From: CAVURW01 sp963743595
GTDB taxonomy: Bacteria; Verrucomicrobiota; Verrucomicrobiia; Methylacidiphilales; UBA1321
Reading direction: 5' to 3'
DNA: 10,145 nucleotides
Assembly: GCA_963743595.1 (NCBI GenBank)
Contig: CAVURW010000078.1
Span: forward strand, 1-10,145
The notes below the pieces were generated by a model that was not told the DNA's origin, did no database searches, and was given only the letters and a program-made list of their open reading frames with translations. How positions within the stretch are numbered: position 1 is the first letter of the stretch; each line of letters opens with the position of its first letter. The position numbers and the translations under genes are program-made. Shown piece by piece: positions 1-6,066 of the stretch.

Positions 1-28
1 GCAGGAGTTTGTCGTCGGAATGGCTCAT
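1..28 (-). CDS. 5' end of a further operon gene (cut by the window edge)
   Basis: An ATG on the minus strand at 28-26 opens a frame (M S H S D D K L L) that runs off the left edge without a stop. It lies 31 bases downstream of the ATPase stop codon, in the same direction, so it is probably the next gene of the left operon. No clear Shine-Dalgarno sequence precedes it; the spacer is A/C-rich. Only nine codons are visible, so no function can be given and it could be a chance frame. Confidence 0.4.
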
Positions 29-59
29 AGGTATTGTTGGTTTTTCGTTGTTGTTTGAG

Positions 60-2252
60 TTAGAGGAAGGTTTGAGGGATTGTGAGTTTTGCGTAGCTGC
101 GACCTGATTTGTAAGAGATGGCTTTGTTGAAGAAATAAGCCTCCGTGGTGCAGTGGGGTTTACCGCCCATCTTCAATTTGTAGAAATCGGTCGGTTCGAC
201 GGCGGGAGCGTCACCCTTGTTGGTCGTTGTACTGATCTGGACCTTATCGCGTTGATCTTTGCTACGCTGGGAACTGGAGCCGGTGACCTTTTTGATTTTT
301 CCGAACAATTCTGAGGCCCATGCATTGGTTTTGGGTTCGTCATTGGAATGAAAGATCATCGTGTTGTAGTTACCGAGCAGACTGTTGACGTGATGCTCGC
401 TACCGATGGTTCCCATCAAATTCGGGATGTTTTGAGTGGCACTGATGTTGATGATGCCGAGGGATCGACACGTCGTCTGGAAATCGACATCGCGAATGGA
501 AAAGACCTTCTGGTATTCGTCGGCGTAGCAAAACGACGGTTTGTGCCCGCTGCCCCGCCGGTCCGCAGCCTGCTGATAGAGATATTTCCAGAGGATGTTT
601 CCCAAACGACCTGCGTGACCGAGTGTGGCTACCGGAAGATCGACGATGATGATGGCCCCTTCCAAGGCGAGATCGGGGGTGACGCTGATTGTCTTTTTGC
701 GTTCGTCACCCCATTGCGTGAACAGTGCCGCGAACTGCCCGCGCGTGAATGAATCCATGATTCCCGTCAGCATCATGGTGATGCCGGTCTGCATTTTTTC
801 TTTACTGGGCCATTCGTTGAACAGGTAGTGTTTAACTAATTCGAGGTCATCCTTTTGGATATCTGAGTGCTTGGCCCCGGTTGCGCGAAGGAGGAGACTA
901 TGTGCGTAGCAGGCTGCCAAAAACGTATCGCTTGTGGCAGTTTGCAAAGTCCTAGGTAGGGAGACGCGAACGTTGTGAATGTTGCGGAAGCTGACCGGTT
1001 CGCCAGCTAACGTCAGAAGGTCGAGGACATTGCGCAGCAGTTGCTTGGACGCTTGTTTCCATTCTTCGTTGCTGCCGCCTTCGGACTTTTGTCCCCCACC
1101 GATTTCAGTCAGTGTGTTGATGAGATTGACTCCGTTCTCGGTGATCCCGGTGCTTGCCAACTCATACTCGAGGGCGTTGATTACGTAGGGTCCGTCCAAT
1201 GTGATATGAATGACGTCGTTGAGACGGTTGTACTTTTTACAAAGGTTCAGCCAGTCGCCTGCCTCTTCTTTCTTCACGCAAAGGACGAGTCCTCCAAGCC
1301 CTTTCCGAAGCAGTGCCTTGGCGATGAGCCGGAGGCTACCGGATGTTTTGCCACTGCCGATACCGCCGAACGTGAAGATTCCTTCCATCGCGTTGCCGAG
1401 AGAAAGGCTGTAGGTCGGTCCGTTGATTTCTTCATCATTGGTGAACGCGATAAGAGGTTGTTGCTTGTCCCATTGGTCGGGAGATTCGATCACTACTTTC
1501 AGGTTGAGATTGCCGTAACTCCGGGTGGCCAAATGGAAGTGACCTTGGTCCGGATAATCGAAGATGAGGGACCGTTCTCCCTTGCCGTAAGGAATTTGAT
1601 TGAGCACCTGCGGCAGGACCGTCTTCACAGCAACCGAGAGATTGTGGTTCTGGCTGATGACGCGGTTTTGACATTCGGTGCAGGGGATATTCGCTCCCTG
1701 GCAAGTCGGGCAAAGGATTGTTCGCGGATACGTCAACGGATAGCCTTCGGCTTTAGTGGCATCGCTGGGTGGCACGACAATCGTCTTAGAAATATCAATG
1801 TCTCGCCGAACTTTTAGGGTGATGACAAAGTCGCCGTTAACTCCGTGCTTATCTGCGTGTCCGAACCCTTCTGCGATGAGAACCGTGTTGTGTCTGGTCC
1901 CGGCAGGAATAATGAACCGGTACGTCGTAGTATGGTTGATGGCACGGCGATTTTTACAACCGGTGCACTTGGTCTGCGGTTGTCCTTTGCAGCTTGGACA
2001 AAGGATTGAGCGGGCGACGCTTAGAGACTTATCGTACTGAACAGCAGTGTTATCGGGCTGGGCATCGACATGAATCGAGTAGGCAATATCGCGGGGTTTA
2101 ACTGGGTGAGCGGTTTGCGCGACTAGCGGAAGTGGTACATTAGCGTACGCTTTAGGCTGGTTGAGCGTGTTCAGGAGGGGAGTGACATCAGCTCCCGAAA
2201 CAGCTCGAACTGCGGCAAGGAGGTGCGAGGGAATATGCGGTAAAATGCTCAT
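60..2252 (-). CDS. VirD4/TraD-like coupling ATPase with tandem DnaJ-like zinc-finger/substrate-binding units
   Basis: The product is 730 residues from the ATG at 2252. I chose this start because it overlaps the TGA of the upstream gene (ATGA); the frame stays open 21 codons further upstream. Seen: residues about 85-101 carry CPSCKG...CTGCKN and 181-196 carry CPTCQG...CTECQN. Each is followed by a segment like the DnaJ C-terminal beta domain (IPAG...GFGHAD...GDFVITLKV at 115-148; IPYG...DQGHF...NLNLKV at about 220-253). A P-loop ATPase follows: Walker A GGIGSGKT (296-303), hydrophobic strand AIIIVD (533-538), Walker B-like FCYADEYQ with D578-E579, and the ATQ motif (605-607). The order YADEYQ, RSLGI, ATQ, LLGN, then NDEPKTNAWASELFGK is typical of TraD/TraG/VirD4 coupling proteins and TraM-recognition domains. 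Known: such proteins are hexameric membrane motors that pass substrates to type IV secretion channels. Odd: no transmembrane helix is visible at the N-terminus. Inference: the DnaJ-like part binds a protein substrate or relaxosome. The ATPase call is confident; the substrate is unknown. Confidence 0.85.
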   Translation of the reverse strand: MSILPHIPSHLLAAVRAVSGADVTPLLNTLNQPKAYANVPLPLVAQTAHPVKPRDIAYSIHVDAQPDNTAVQYDKSLSVARSILCPSCKGQPQTKCTGCKNRRAINHTTTYRFIIPAGTRHNTVLIAEGFGHADKHGVNGDFVITLKVRRDIDISKTIVVPPSDATKAEGYPLTYPRTILCPTCQGANIPCTECQNRVISQNHNLSVAVKTVLPQVLNQIPYGKGERSLIFDYPDQGHFHLATRSYGNLNLKVVIESPDQWDKQQPLIAFTNDEEINGPTYSLSLGNAMEGIFTFGGIGSGKTSGSLRLIAKALLRKGLGGLVLCVKKEEAGDWLNLCKKYNRLNDVIHITLDGPYVINALEYELASTGITENGVNLINTLTEIGGGQKSEGGSNEEWKQASKQLLRNVLDLLTLAGEPVSFRNIHNVRVSLPRTLQTATSDTFLAACYAHSLLLRATGAKHSDIQKDDLELVKHYLFNEWPSKEKMQTGITMMLTGIMDSFTRGQFAALFTQWGDERKKTISVTPDLALEGAIIIVDLPVATLGHAGRLGNILWKYLYQQAADRRGSGHKPSFCYADEYQKVFSIRDVDFQTTCRSLGIINISATQNIPNLMGTIGSEHHVNSLLGNYNTMIFHSNDEPKTNAWASELFGKIKKVTGSSSQRSKDQRDKVQISTTTNKGDAPAVEPTDFYKLKMGGKPHCTTEAYFFNKAISYKSGRSYAKLTIPQTFL

Positions 2253-3007
2253 AGGTACGGGCGTAAAAGGATTCCTGCCACGAAGGCTCCGACGATGAAG
2301 CCGACAAATGTCCAAATGACGGTTAGGTAGGTTTTATGAAAAAGGACATCAATCCGGGCGACGACCTGATGAAGGTGTTTTAGAAGGGCCTGATTGTTGT
2401 TGGATTGTTCGACGGGTTTGACCAAGAGATGGCTCACCGCGTCGACGAGGGTCGTTTGGAGTTCTTTGAGCTGAGTGGATTGTTGATCAAGAGTCGTATG
2501 AAGGTTGCGACCCCGCTCTTCGATGGATTGGAGATGAATTTGAAGCGTGTCTTTGAATCGCAATGAGGTCAGCTCGCATAAGGCGGTGTATTCGCTGCTA
2601 AGCTTGAGCTGAGCCTGGGTGAGTTTATCGACTGCTTGGTTGTGTAAGCCTCGAATTTGATCGAGTCGGGAGTCAAGATCGTGAACCACGGACTGACATT
2701 GCTGGTAAATTTTATTGGGCAGTAGAAGGTGGATTTTGTTGGAGGTGCCAATCGTATAAAGAATCAGCGCGAGCGGATCGTTGGTGTCGTGCGTCAATTG
2801 TCTGAGGCGGTTGGAAAGCTTGAGAAATTCTACCCGGTTTTCAGCGGGCACGCTGTCAGCCCAGTCGTCGTAGAGATCCGCCAAGCTTTGTTGGCGGACC
2901 GTCGACGGTTCAAGTGCGTTCAGGATGCTGACAGCGCCTGGCGGTGGCGCAGTGGCTTGAACGCTCTTGAGGACCTGTTGAAACCAGGGATCTACCGTTT
3001 CGCTCAT
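2249..3007 (-). CDS. Tail-anchored helical membrane protein of unknown family
   Basis: The product is 252 residues starting MSETVDPW at 3007. This start lies 5 bases after the upstream stop; an in-frame start 24 codons earlier would sit inside the upstream gene and is less likely. I do not recognise the family. The N-terminal 30 residues are Pro/Ala-rich (APPPG), the middle (about 100-220) is long, polar, probably helical or coiled-coil sequence, and one strong hydrophobic segment (about 226-248, with WTFVGFIVGAFVAGILL) ends four residues before the C-terminus. This predicts a tail-anchored inner-membrane protein facing the cytosol. Its TGA overlaps the ATG of the coupling-type ATPase, so the two are probably made together. 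Since that ATPase lacks membrane helices, this protein could be its anchor; this is inference. No strong Shine-Dalgarno sequence is seen. Confidence 0.75.
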   Translation of the reverse strand: MSETVDPWFQQVLKSVQATAPPPGAVSILNALEPSTVRQQSLADLYDDWADSVPAENRVEFLKLSNRLRQLTHDTNDPLALILYTIGTSNKIHLLLPNKIYQQCQSVVHDLDSRLDQIRGLHNQAVDKLTQAQLKLSSEYTALCELTSLRFKDTLQIHLQSIEERGRNLHTTLDQQSTQLKELQTTLVDAVSHLLVKPVEQSNNNQALLKHLHQVVARIDVLFHKTYLTVIWTFVGFIVGAFVAGILLRPYL

Positions 3008-3012
3008 AACGG

Positions 3013-3510
3013 TTATTTGGATAGCTTTCCGTGCCAGCCTAGGCGAACGACCTGAATCTGGGCGTTGCGAGTGGCCCACGCATTCATTTCAACCAACGAA
3101 TCAAAATGGAGATCGATGTGATGAGGTCCCTGAACATCCTTCCCGCAGTCCGTCACAATCCGCGTTTCTTCGCCCTCATCTGTTTTAATGCAAAGGATCG
3201 AACCCAGTGGGTAGCATTGGAGATCGGCGGCACATTGATGCATGCCTTGAACGAGCTGCGTTAAATCACCTCCCATGCAGTTGGATTTTCCGTAGCGCAC
3301 ATGGTCTGGTTCCTGCCACGAATAGCTTGTGGCCTTAACACGAATCCAGCGCTCTGGTTCAGCTGGTCGGGCTTGGGCTGTGGCGACAGTCTTGTGAGGG
3401 TGGTGTGGGTAGTTTCCGGGTTTGATGACAAGACCCGGATAGGACGTTAATCCGATGGAGAGAAGAGCCAGCACGTTTTGGAGGGTTTTGAGTTGATTGG
3501 GCTTATGCAT
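3013..3510 (-). CDS. Small exported 3D-domain protein (double-psi beta-barrel)
   Basis: The product is 165 residues from the ATG at 3510. This start gives a signal-peptide-like N-terminus: Lys/Gln-containing residues 1-11, then a hydrophobic stretch at about 12-29 (NVLALLSIGLTSYPGLVI). The frame stays open upstream to an ATG at 3570, which would put 20 extra residues before the signal and is less attractive. Residues about 57-160 match the 3D (Asp-Asp-Asp) domain: VKATSYSW, EPDHVRYG, AADLQCYPLGSI, then IVTDCGKDVQGPHHIDLHF with D121, G123 and D133, and finally MNAW. Known: 3D domains occur in wall-acting enzymes related to MltA/RlpA-type barrels. Whether this one cuts peptidoglycan is not shown. 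As first gene of an operon with a coupling-type ATPase, it could open the wall for a transport apparatus. The arrangement around EPDHxxYG and MNAW recalls verrucomicrobial 3D proteins. It contains several Cys residues, fitting an exported fold. Confidence 0.7.
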   Translation of the reverse strand: MHKPNQLKTLQNVLALLSIGLTSYPGLVIKPGNYPHHPHKTVATAQARPAEPERWIRVKATSYSWQEPDHVRYGKSNCMGGDLTQLVQGMHQCAADLQCYPLGSILCIKTDEGEETRIVTDCGKDVQGPHHIDLHFDSLVEMNAWATRNAQIQVVRLGWHGKLSK

Positions 3511-3549
3511 GCGTATATTCAATCCCAGAACCCCAATTTCGAGGTAGAT

Positions 3550-3576
3550 CACCTGCGGCATCTGCGGCACCTGCGT
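3550..3576. repeat. Three tandem 9-bp copies upstream of the 3D-domain gene
   Basis: CACCTGCGG (3550-3558), CATCTGCGG (3559-3567) and CACCTGCGT (3568-3576) follow head to tail. Copies two and three each differ from the first by one base. They lie 40-66 bases upstream of the preferred start of the 3D-domain gene and overlap the less likely upstream start. They could be an operator-like array for the left operon or simple slippage; nothing here decides. Confidence 0.5.
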
Positions 3577-3617
3577 GACAAAATTTTGAGGAGTCCCATT
3601 TTCGGACGTTAAGCCGC

Positions 3618-3649
3618 AAAAAAGGCCCGGTTTAGACCGGGCCTTTTTT
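3618..3649. terminator. Bidirectional intrinsic terminator between array and left operon
   Basis: An 8-bp perfect stem (GGCCCGGT at 3624-3631 and ACCGGGCC at 3636-3643) with a 4-base loop is flanked by A6 on the left and T6 on the right. It can therefore terminate transcripts in either direction. On the minus strand it lies about 210 bases beyond the leader-distal end of the CRISPR array and just upstream of the 3D-domain gene, so its likely job is to stop pre-crRNA transcription before the left operon. Confidence 0.85.
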
Positions 3650-3859
3650 AATCGCCAAAGCTGACCGAATTACCCAGAGGCTCGGCGAAGGTATGAGGTG
3701 AGCGACGCGATTAACCTCTCTCCACCCGGAGATGCGCCCGAAGGGCGGATCGACCTGACGTTTAAAAAGTTGGCGTCTGAAATCGAGATTGAAGACGACT
3801 CGCCTTCGTGCGGAAGTTTAAGCAACGCAAACCTACCTTATGTGGCAGTTGGGAACATC
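3650..3859. other. Intergenic stretch between terminator and array, no convincing gene
   Basis: A plus-strand frame from a GTG at 3698 to 3880 would give about 60 residues (SDAINLSPPG...IDLTFKKLASEIEIEDD), and a minus-strand frame ending at 3670 overlaps it. The plus frame has protein-like composition but uses GTG, has only a weak purine stretch upstream and ends inside the degenerate repeat. I treat it as a possible relic of a gene interrupted by the array end, or as chance. No RNA gene or further CRISPR repeat was seen. Confidence 0.35.
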
Positions 3860-4547
3860 AACGTAATCCATGGCCAGTGATCTCTCACCGGGCGATTCGG
3901 CCTGGGTTCGGGCATTGTGTACAATACGACCGTTTCAATCCGCGCCCGGTGATCTCTCACCGGGCGATCGCGAGGTCGATTTCACCGTCAAAGACAATGG
4001 CCAAGTTTCAATCCGCGCCCAGTGATCTCTCACCGGGCGATTTCGATTCTGAACCCGAAGCTTGACAAGCTGGCGTTTCAATCCGCGCCCAGTGATCTCT
4101 CACCGGGCGATCCATATTGGTTGTCACGATGGTCGGCTTTTTGAGGTTTCAATCCGCGCCCAGTGATCTCTCACCGGGCGATGAGTTCGTTGTGGGCGAT
4201 TGTGCGGGGTTGGGATGTGTTTCAATCCGCGCCCAGTGATCTCTCACCGGGCGATCCTAGCCGAGTGGTGTGTAGCCATTGAAGACAAAGTTTCAATCCG
4301 CGCCCAGTGATCTCTCACCGGGCGATCCGCACCGCCCGTGCCAAAGCCGTTCGCAGCCGTCTCAAAATGTTTCAATCCGCGCCCAGTGATCTCTCACCGG
4401 GCGATTGACTACCAGGAAGCAATTTGCCTCCACTTGTTGTGTTTCAATCCGCGCCCAGTGATCTCTCACCGGGCGATTATCAGCACGGGCGCTAATGCTT
4501 TTGTAGCGACGTTTCAATCCGCGCCCAGTGATCTCTCACCGGGCGAT
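3860..4547 (-). CRISPR. Type I-C CRISPR array, nine full 37-bp repeats plus one degenerate repeat
   Basis: Full repeats lie at 3932, 4005, 4075, 4146, 4219, 4290, 4369, 4441 and 4511 (starts), each 37 bp, beginning GTTTCAATCC and ending CACCGGGCGAT on the plus strand. A degenerate copy fills 3860-3896: AATCC and the last 23 bases are kept and most of the rest is lost. The nine spacers are 35, 36, 33, 34, 36, 34, 42, 35 and 33 bp from left to right. Read on the minus strand, each repeat is a 2-base 5' end, arm CGCCCGGTGA, loop GAGA, arm TCACTGGGCG and an 11-base tail ending GATTGAAAC. The tail equals the 11-nt 5' handle left by Cas5c in type I-C. The minus strand gives a GNRA loop and a G-U pair where the plus strand would have an A-C mismatch. 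The degenerate repeat is at the left, so the leader is at the right. The repeat at 3932 has G at 3948 instead of A, making the stem fully Watson-Crick. Confidence 0.98.
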
Positions 4548-4550
4548 AGC

Positions 4551-4576
4551 CTGGGTCGTAACTAATTACTACCCAG
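4551..4576. repeat. 26-bp near-perfect palindrome abutting the first repeat
   Basis: CTGGGT (4551-4556) pairs with ACCCAG (4571-4576) and GTAA (4558-4561) with TTAC (4566-4569). There is one mismatched position between the two blocks and a 4-base loop (CTAA). It starts 3 bases from the leader-proximal repeat, where leader-anchoring signals for spacer insertion usually lie. It could be a binding site in DNA or a hairpin at the start of the pre-crRNA. Confidence 0.65.
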
Positions 4577-4597
4577 TCATTTAAGCTAGCAAATTTG

Positions 4598-4618
4598 CGA
4601 ACCTTATACAAAGGTTCG
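4598..4618. repeat. Inverted repeat in the leader
   Basis: CGAACCTT (4598-4605) and AAGGTTCG (4611-4618) are perfect 8-bp arms around a 5-base A/T-rich loop. The 10-bp palindrome GCAAATTTGC (4589-4598) directly adjoins it. The plus strand continues with an A/T run including five T (4623-4627), so a weak plus-strand terminator is an alternative to a protein-binding site. Confidence 0.6.
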
Positions 4619-4716
4619 TATAATTTTTCCGTAGTTTTCAAAGAGCAGACTTTCTCGGAGGCAGTTTACCAATCGCGATAGGGTGCTTGCCAAGTCGTTA
4701 CTTTGGGTTCGCGAAG

Positions 4717-5005
4717 TTAGAAAATAATTGGTTCTGTGAGATCGAGAGGCTTTCCTAATCCGTGGTGCTCAGTTCGCTTTGCGGCAGCTTGGTCTAAGAA
4801 GTAAAAGCGGAGGGAATCTTGTTTGGGATCGATCTCGGTTAGTAATCGCAACCGAAGTTTGACCCATTCTTTCTCCAACTTGGCATTCGAAAACAGATTT
4901 TTGAACGCGGGTGCCGTAGTCTTTACAGGATTGGGCGACTCGACGCAGCCGTTTTATTCCGTTGAGTGTTACTGTAGAGACGTCGTAGGTGATGAGAACC
5001 AGCAT
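4717..5005 (-). pseudogene. cas2: cas2, CRISPR adaptation protein, interrupted by a frameshift
   Basis: From the ATG at 5005 the first 45 residues are typical Cas2 (LVLITYDVS with D8, KRLRRVA, DYGTRVQKSVFEC). The frame then goes into unrelated sequence and stops at 4769 after 78 residues. The missing half is intact in another frame: residues KEWVKLRLRLL...DSLRFYFL...EHHG...LTEPIIF, ending in TAA at 4717-4719. The shift lies near 4867-4882, at a short A-run (GAGAAAGAA on the minus strand). Restoring two A would give GEKEW and exactly 96 residues with the usual six residues between FEC and W; removing one base would give 95. Cas2 dimers bridge two Cas1 dimers in the integrase. The gene starts 4 bases after the cas1 stop. 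It could be a real inactivation or a homopolymer sequencing error. A programmed shift is less likely because I see no classical slippery site. Confidence 0.9.
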
Positions 5006-5009
5006 AAGT

Positions 5010-6062
5010 TCAGCGTGGTATTACGGGAATATACTCTGGAATATCACCACGAAGGTGTCGGGCCAAAATTCTGGCTTGTATAAATGGCAGTTTTCCTACG
5101 TGTAAGTTTTGGTTCAAGTAGGGATGAAGCAGGGTTTCTTGTTTCCGTTGTTGATAGGCTTGAATGACGAGCTTCCTGCCTACTTTAGTGAACTCTACCG
5201 CACCGCCTTCTCTTGACTCAAAGTGTTCCGGACCCAATTGTTGGCGGTTGATCAAGGTAATCGCGAGGCGGTCGGCGAGCCATGGTCTAAATTCCTCCAT
5301 AAGGTCCAGGGCTAGAGAGGGGCGGTTTGCCCTATCAGTATGAAGGAATCCAACAAATGGATCCAAACCCGCTGCGGTTAACGCAGTGATGCAATCGTTG
5401 CGTACCAGTGCATAGATGAGTGAGAGCAGGCAGTTCAGATTATCCAAGGCGGGCCTTCGCGTTCTAACGGTAAAGGTAAAATCGTTCCTCTGTTGTTTTA
5501 AGGTGCGGGAGAAAACTGAAAAGTATATCCTCGCACCGTTTCCCTCGGCCCCCCTCAACGCGGGCAGGTCGGGGAGTGACGGAAGATCCCTTATTTGTCT
5601 GGCGAGTGCCTCGACTGCTTCGGATAATAAATCTAGATCCTCAGGTAATGAAGCTTCTCTGGCTGCCCGGAGTAGGCTGTTTCTGGAATTGTGCAGCTTC
5701 CCTGCGATCATACAGCGAGCTATTGCGACGCATTTTTCAGTTGAGTCAGCAGCGCGATATTGAGTTCGTCGCAGTAGGACGCTGGAGTCTGGAACACCAG
5801 ATAAACGGGCCTGAAGTTGCCCCCATTCCGTGAGGTAGTGGACGGCGACGCCATGTTCCCAGCAGAGCTGCAAAGCTGGAGCGGAAATGGTGCTGATGCC
5901 AAAGACGCAGATGGATTCCAAATGATGAACGGGGATGGAAACTTTTTTAACTGAATCCTTATCCGTCTCGTCGGGAATTTCTAGCTGAAGAGTAAGGTGA
6001 TCTCGGCGCACGTAGCTACCGTGCTTTGTCAAATAGAGTGTATTTTGTAGAACAGCAGACAT
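5010..6062 (-). CDS. cas1: Cas1, type I-C CRISPR integrase
   Basis: 350 residues, normal for type I-C Cas1. Seen: an N-terminal beta domain beginning NTLYLTKHGSYV, then the helical catalytic domain. Expected metal ligands are present: E173 in GAEG, H241 in GFLHTDRANRPSL, and E256 in ALDLMEEFRP. Known: Cas1 with Cas2 captures prespacers and inserts them at the leader-repeat junction; in type I-C it works with Cas4, which processes ends next to the PAM. It begins 4 bases after the cas4 stop and ends 4 bases before the cas2 start, so it is co-transcribed and probably translationally coupled; no clear Shine-Dalgarno sequence is seen. The gene is intact, unlike cas2. Confidence 0.97.
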   Translation of the reverse strand: MSAVLQNTLYLTKHGSYVRRDHLTLQLEIPDETDKDSVKKVSIPVHHLESICVFGISTISAPALQLCWEHGVAVHYLTEWGQLQARLSGVPDSSVLLRRTQYRAADSTEKCVAIARCMIAGKLHNSRNSLLRAAREASLPEDLDLLSEAVEALARQIRDLPSLPDLPALRGAEGNGARIYFSVFSRTLKQQRNDFTFTVRTRRPALDNLNCLLSLIYALVRNDCITALTAAGLDPFVGFLHTDRANRPSLALDLMEEFRPWLADRLAITLINRQQLGPEHFESREGGAVEFTKVGRKLVIQAYQQRKQETLLHPYLNQNLHVGKLPFIQARILARHLRGDIPEYIPVIPR

Positions 6063-6066
6063 GCTT

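Larger units (their letters stand above)
4548..4716 (-). promoter_or_regulatory. CRISPR leader
   Basis: This 169-bp, locally AT-rich stretch lies between the cas2 stop and the newest repeat, where the leader must be for a minus-strand array. It holds several palindromes (4551-4576, 4589-4598, 4598-4618). On the minus strand it also holds a TGCTCTTTGAAAA stretch (4647-4635) followed by an A/T run. TATAAG and TTATAC hexamers are present, but none sits at proper distance from a good -35, so I do not place the promoter. Confidence 0.8.

Noticed and set aside
1041..1817. A 258-codon open frame on the plus strand.
   Set aside because: It is fully antisense to the ATPase gene, whose conserved motifs in the minus frame are clear; the plus translation shows no recognisable domain.
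3698..3880. Plus-strand 60-codon frame starting with GTG and ending in the degenerate repeat.
   Set aside because: There is no convincing ribosome-binding site or recognisable domain, and it ends within the array remnant. It is kept only as a note on the intergenic stretch.
3808..4565. Plus-strand frames with repeated peptides such as NPRPVISHRAI.
   Set aside because: They are translations of the CRISPR repeats and spacers, not genes.
4589..4627. Plus-strand intrinsic terminator in the leader (inverted repeat followed by five T).
   Set aside because: The stem is only 8 bp with an A/T-rich gap before the T-run, and no plus-strand gene lies upstream. A leader signal is more likely.
4769..5005. 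Reading cas2 as a complete short 78-residue protein.
   Set aside because: The last third does not resemble Cas2, and the true C-terminal half is present in another frame down to 4717.
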